Below, one piece after another: positions 63,125 to 64,000 of a DNA stretch of 64,000 nt; position 1 is the stretch's first letter, and every line of letters starts with the position of its first letter. The DNA comes from Drouetiella hepatica Uher 2000/2452. GTDB lineage: Bacteria; Cyanobacteriota; Cyanobacteriia; Elainellales; Elainellaceae. Location: NCBI GenBank assembly GCA_019359505.1, contig JAHHHD010000006.1, forward strand, positions 161,467-225,466, given 5' to 3'. The translations under genes were made by a program, and so were the position numbers. The notes beneath the pieces are model-generated. The model saw only the letters and a list, made by a program, of their open reading frames with translations, ran no database searches and was not told the DNA's origin.

Positions 63125-63566
63125 CCCAGCTATAGTCCTGCTCGTTGTACCACTCCTTCTTCCAGATGGGGGCATTTTGTTTGAGCGTGTCGATCGCATA
63201 CTGGCAGGCAGCAAATGCCTCGGAACGATGTGGACAGCCGACCGCCACCAAAACACTAATTTCACCAATGCTTAATCTGCCCGTACGGTGATGAATCACG
63301 ACATGGGTGACATCGCTCCAGGTTTGGCGGATCTCCTGAGCAATTTGCTTAAAAACTGCGATCGCCATAGGTTCATACGCCTGATATTCCAGCGCTATCA
63401 CGGGTTTGCCCCCGGTCTGGTTGCGTACCATGCCGCTCATCAGCACAACAGCTCCATTGGCAGGATCGTCAGCTAGAGCGTAAACTTCCTTAAACGAGAG
63501 AGGCGCAAAGGTAATTGCAAAATCATCGGCGGTCGAAATGGGGTTAAGAGTAGCGATCGGATTCAT
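63111..63566 (-). CDS. moaE: Molybdopterin synthase catalytic subunit MoaE
   Basis: A 151-residue MoaE, the large subunit of molybdopterin synthase that adds two sulfurs to cyclic pyranopterin monophosphate. Typical blocks are ANGAVVLMSGMVRNQTGGKPVIALEYQAYEPMA, HHRTGRLSIGEISVLVAVGCPHRSEAFAACQYAIDTLK and APIWKKEWYNEQDYSWV, with the catalytic lysines. I start at ATG 63566; the longer in-frame form to 63641 adds 25 residues that read through the repeat region and look non-coding. Confidence 0.94.
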   Translation of the reverse strand: MNPIATLNPISTADDFAITFAPLSFKEVYALADDPANGAVVLMSGMVRNQTGGKPVIALEYQAYEPMAIAVFKQIAQEIRQTWSDVTHVVIHHRTGRLSIGEISVLVAVGCPHRSEAFAACQYAIDTLKQNAPIWKKEWYNEQDYSWVKCC

Positions 63567-63610
63567 GGCTAACTGTCTTGAAACATTGAATCTATTTTGA
63601 CACGCTGATC

Positions 63611-63638
63611 TATAGCAACCGCCAAGGCGGTTAGGACG
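63611..63638. repeat. Short repeat, second copy
   Basis: TATAGCAACCGCC-AA-GGCGGTTAGGACG matches 5282-5310. AACCGCC-AA-GGCGGTT forms a perfect 7-bp hairpin here. It is followed by the inserted 180-bp element and then by the matching large hairpin. Confidence 0.7.
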
Positions 63639-63818
63639 CAATACTTCTTGGTTAAGCTCCAGTTCACAAGGGAATCAATTCCCTTGCTAATGGCGAAAGT
63701 CCGTTAAAACGGACTGAAATCCACTTATGGTCGCACCTGGAGTCCATTTCAATGGGCTTTCGCTGTGAGCCTGGAATTTCAATTTCAGGCGGGATAGAAC
63801 GTTAACCAAGAAGTATTG
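63639..63818. mobile_element. 180-bp MITE-like element with 17-bp terminal inverted repeats
   Basis: The ends CAATACTTCTTGGTTAA (63639-63655) and TTAACCAAGAAGTATTG (63802-63818) are exact inverted repeats. Inside are nested perfect stems: CAAGGGAA/TTCCCTTG (63667-63674, 63679-63686), AGTCCGTT/AACGGACT (63698-63705, 63708-63715) and GCGAAAG/CTTTCGC (63693-63699, 63757-63763). There is no coding capacity. It sits between the two halves of a repeat that lie next to each other at 5282-5353, as if inserted there. No clear target duplication abuts the ends, though TTAGGAC flanks it loosely at 63631 and 63829. Confidence 0.7.
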
Positions 63819-63827
63819 GGATAGGCT

Positions 63828-63878
63828 CTTAGGACATTTTTGGTGGAGCGCTTCGCGCTCCACCAAAAATGTCCTAAG
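63828..63878. repeat. Perfect 24-bp hairpin, sister of the cpcA-cpcC hairpin
   Basis: The arms 63828-63851 and 63855-63878 are exact complements around TTC. It is homologous to 5311-5353; the two differ at two positions per arm and both differences are compensated. Confidence 0.88.
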
Positions 63879-64000
63879 TATTACAGTGGTATTTAAGTAG
63901 AGGAGTGCGATCGCCTTTTGTAGTGGAAGAAGCGAGCAGTGGCTTGATGGGTTCTGCGCCAAAGTGACCAGTGCAGTACCTGTTCTAATGACCAAACCAC
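63879..64000. other. Right end of the window, no gene seen
   Basis: These 122 bp contain one partial HIP1 site and no reading frame with a ribosome site. A gene may begin beyond the window. Confidence 0.4.

Noticed and set aside
63639..63818. CRISPR array
   Set aside because: The repeats are inverted and nested, not regularly spaced direct repeats, and no cas gene is in the window.

Overview
The window is cyanobacterial chromosome. It carries C-phycocyanin and rod-linker genes, photosystem genes (psbA, psbB, psbM, psbT, psaD), the cytochrome b6f gene petN, and the HIP1 octamer GCGATCGC throughout. A HetZ-family regulator, a Pix-type taxis operon and an RcaE/F/C cluster suggest a filamentous Leptolyngbya- or Oscillatoria-like organism. 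This is an inference; no rRNA is present to place it.

Layout. Positions 1-2,700 hold a GNAT acetyltransferase, a Nudix hydrolase and a secreted DUF6816-like protein, followed by tRNA-Cys. Positions 2,870-12,200, all on the minus strand, form a light-harvesting block: the phycocyanin operon cpcB-cpcA-cpcC-cpcC-cpcD, the bilin reductase gene pcyA, and a three-gene phosphorelay read as rcaE-rcaF-rcaC. Both cpcB and pcyA are preceded by a direct repeat matching the L box bound by RcaC in Fremyella diplosiphon (TTGCACA-N4-TTGCACA). Sensor, phosphotransfer protein, DNA-binding regulator, predicted binding sites and two target operons therefore lie within about 10 kb, with no phycoerythrin gene in the window. 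Positions 12,300-20,900 carry a divergent MarR/YdcZ pair with operator-like repeats, a TrkA-type channel, folE, an SDR, accA, a high-light type psbA and a HIT protein.

Positions 21,070-24,810 look like an acquired segment. A diverged copy of the promoter and first codons of comM (ending in a 48-codon remnant) lies at the left edge, and the intact comM at the right edge. Between them are four genes without HIP1 sites: a GAF-like protein, a DUF5678-like protein, a single-domain retropepsin-like aspartic protease and a small membrane protein. No integrase is visible.

Positions 24,700-52,300 are mostly housekeeping and photosynthesis: comM, hsp20, petN, a PEP synthase-like protein, exopolyphosphatase, an A-type Fe-S carrier, psaD, psbM, a 2Fe-2S ferredoxin, psbB-psbT, nrdR, rps1, metK, a large Ser/Thr kinase, hetZ, a tRNA t6A synthase and larC. 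Positions 52,700-63,100 are a complete Pix/Pil-type chemosensory operon (pixG-H-I-J-L plus a second CheW). Its MCP has three tandem GAF domains with a Cys-His at the bilin-binding position of cyanobacteriochromes. moaE and a nested repeat close the window.

Across the window, many gaps between genes hold a long, nearly perfect inverted repeat of 30-60 bp, often closed by a GAA or related triloop. Arm sequences differ between copies but remain complementary within each copy.
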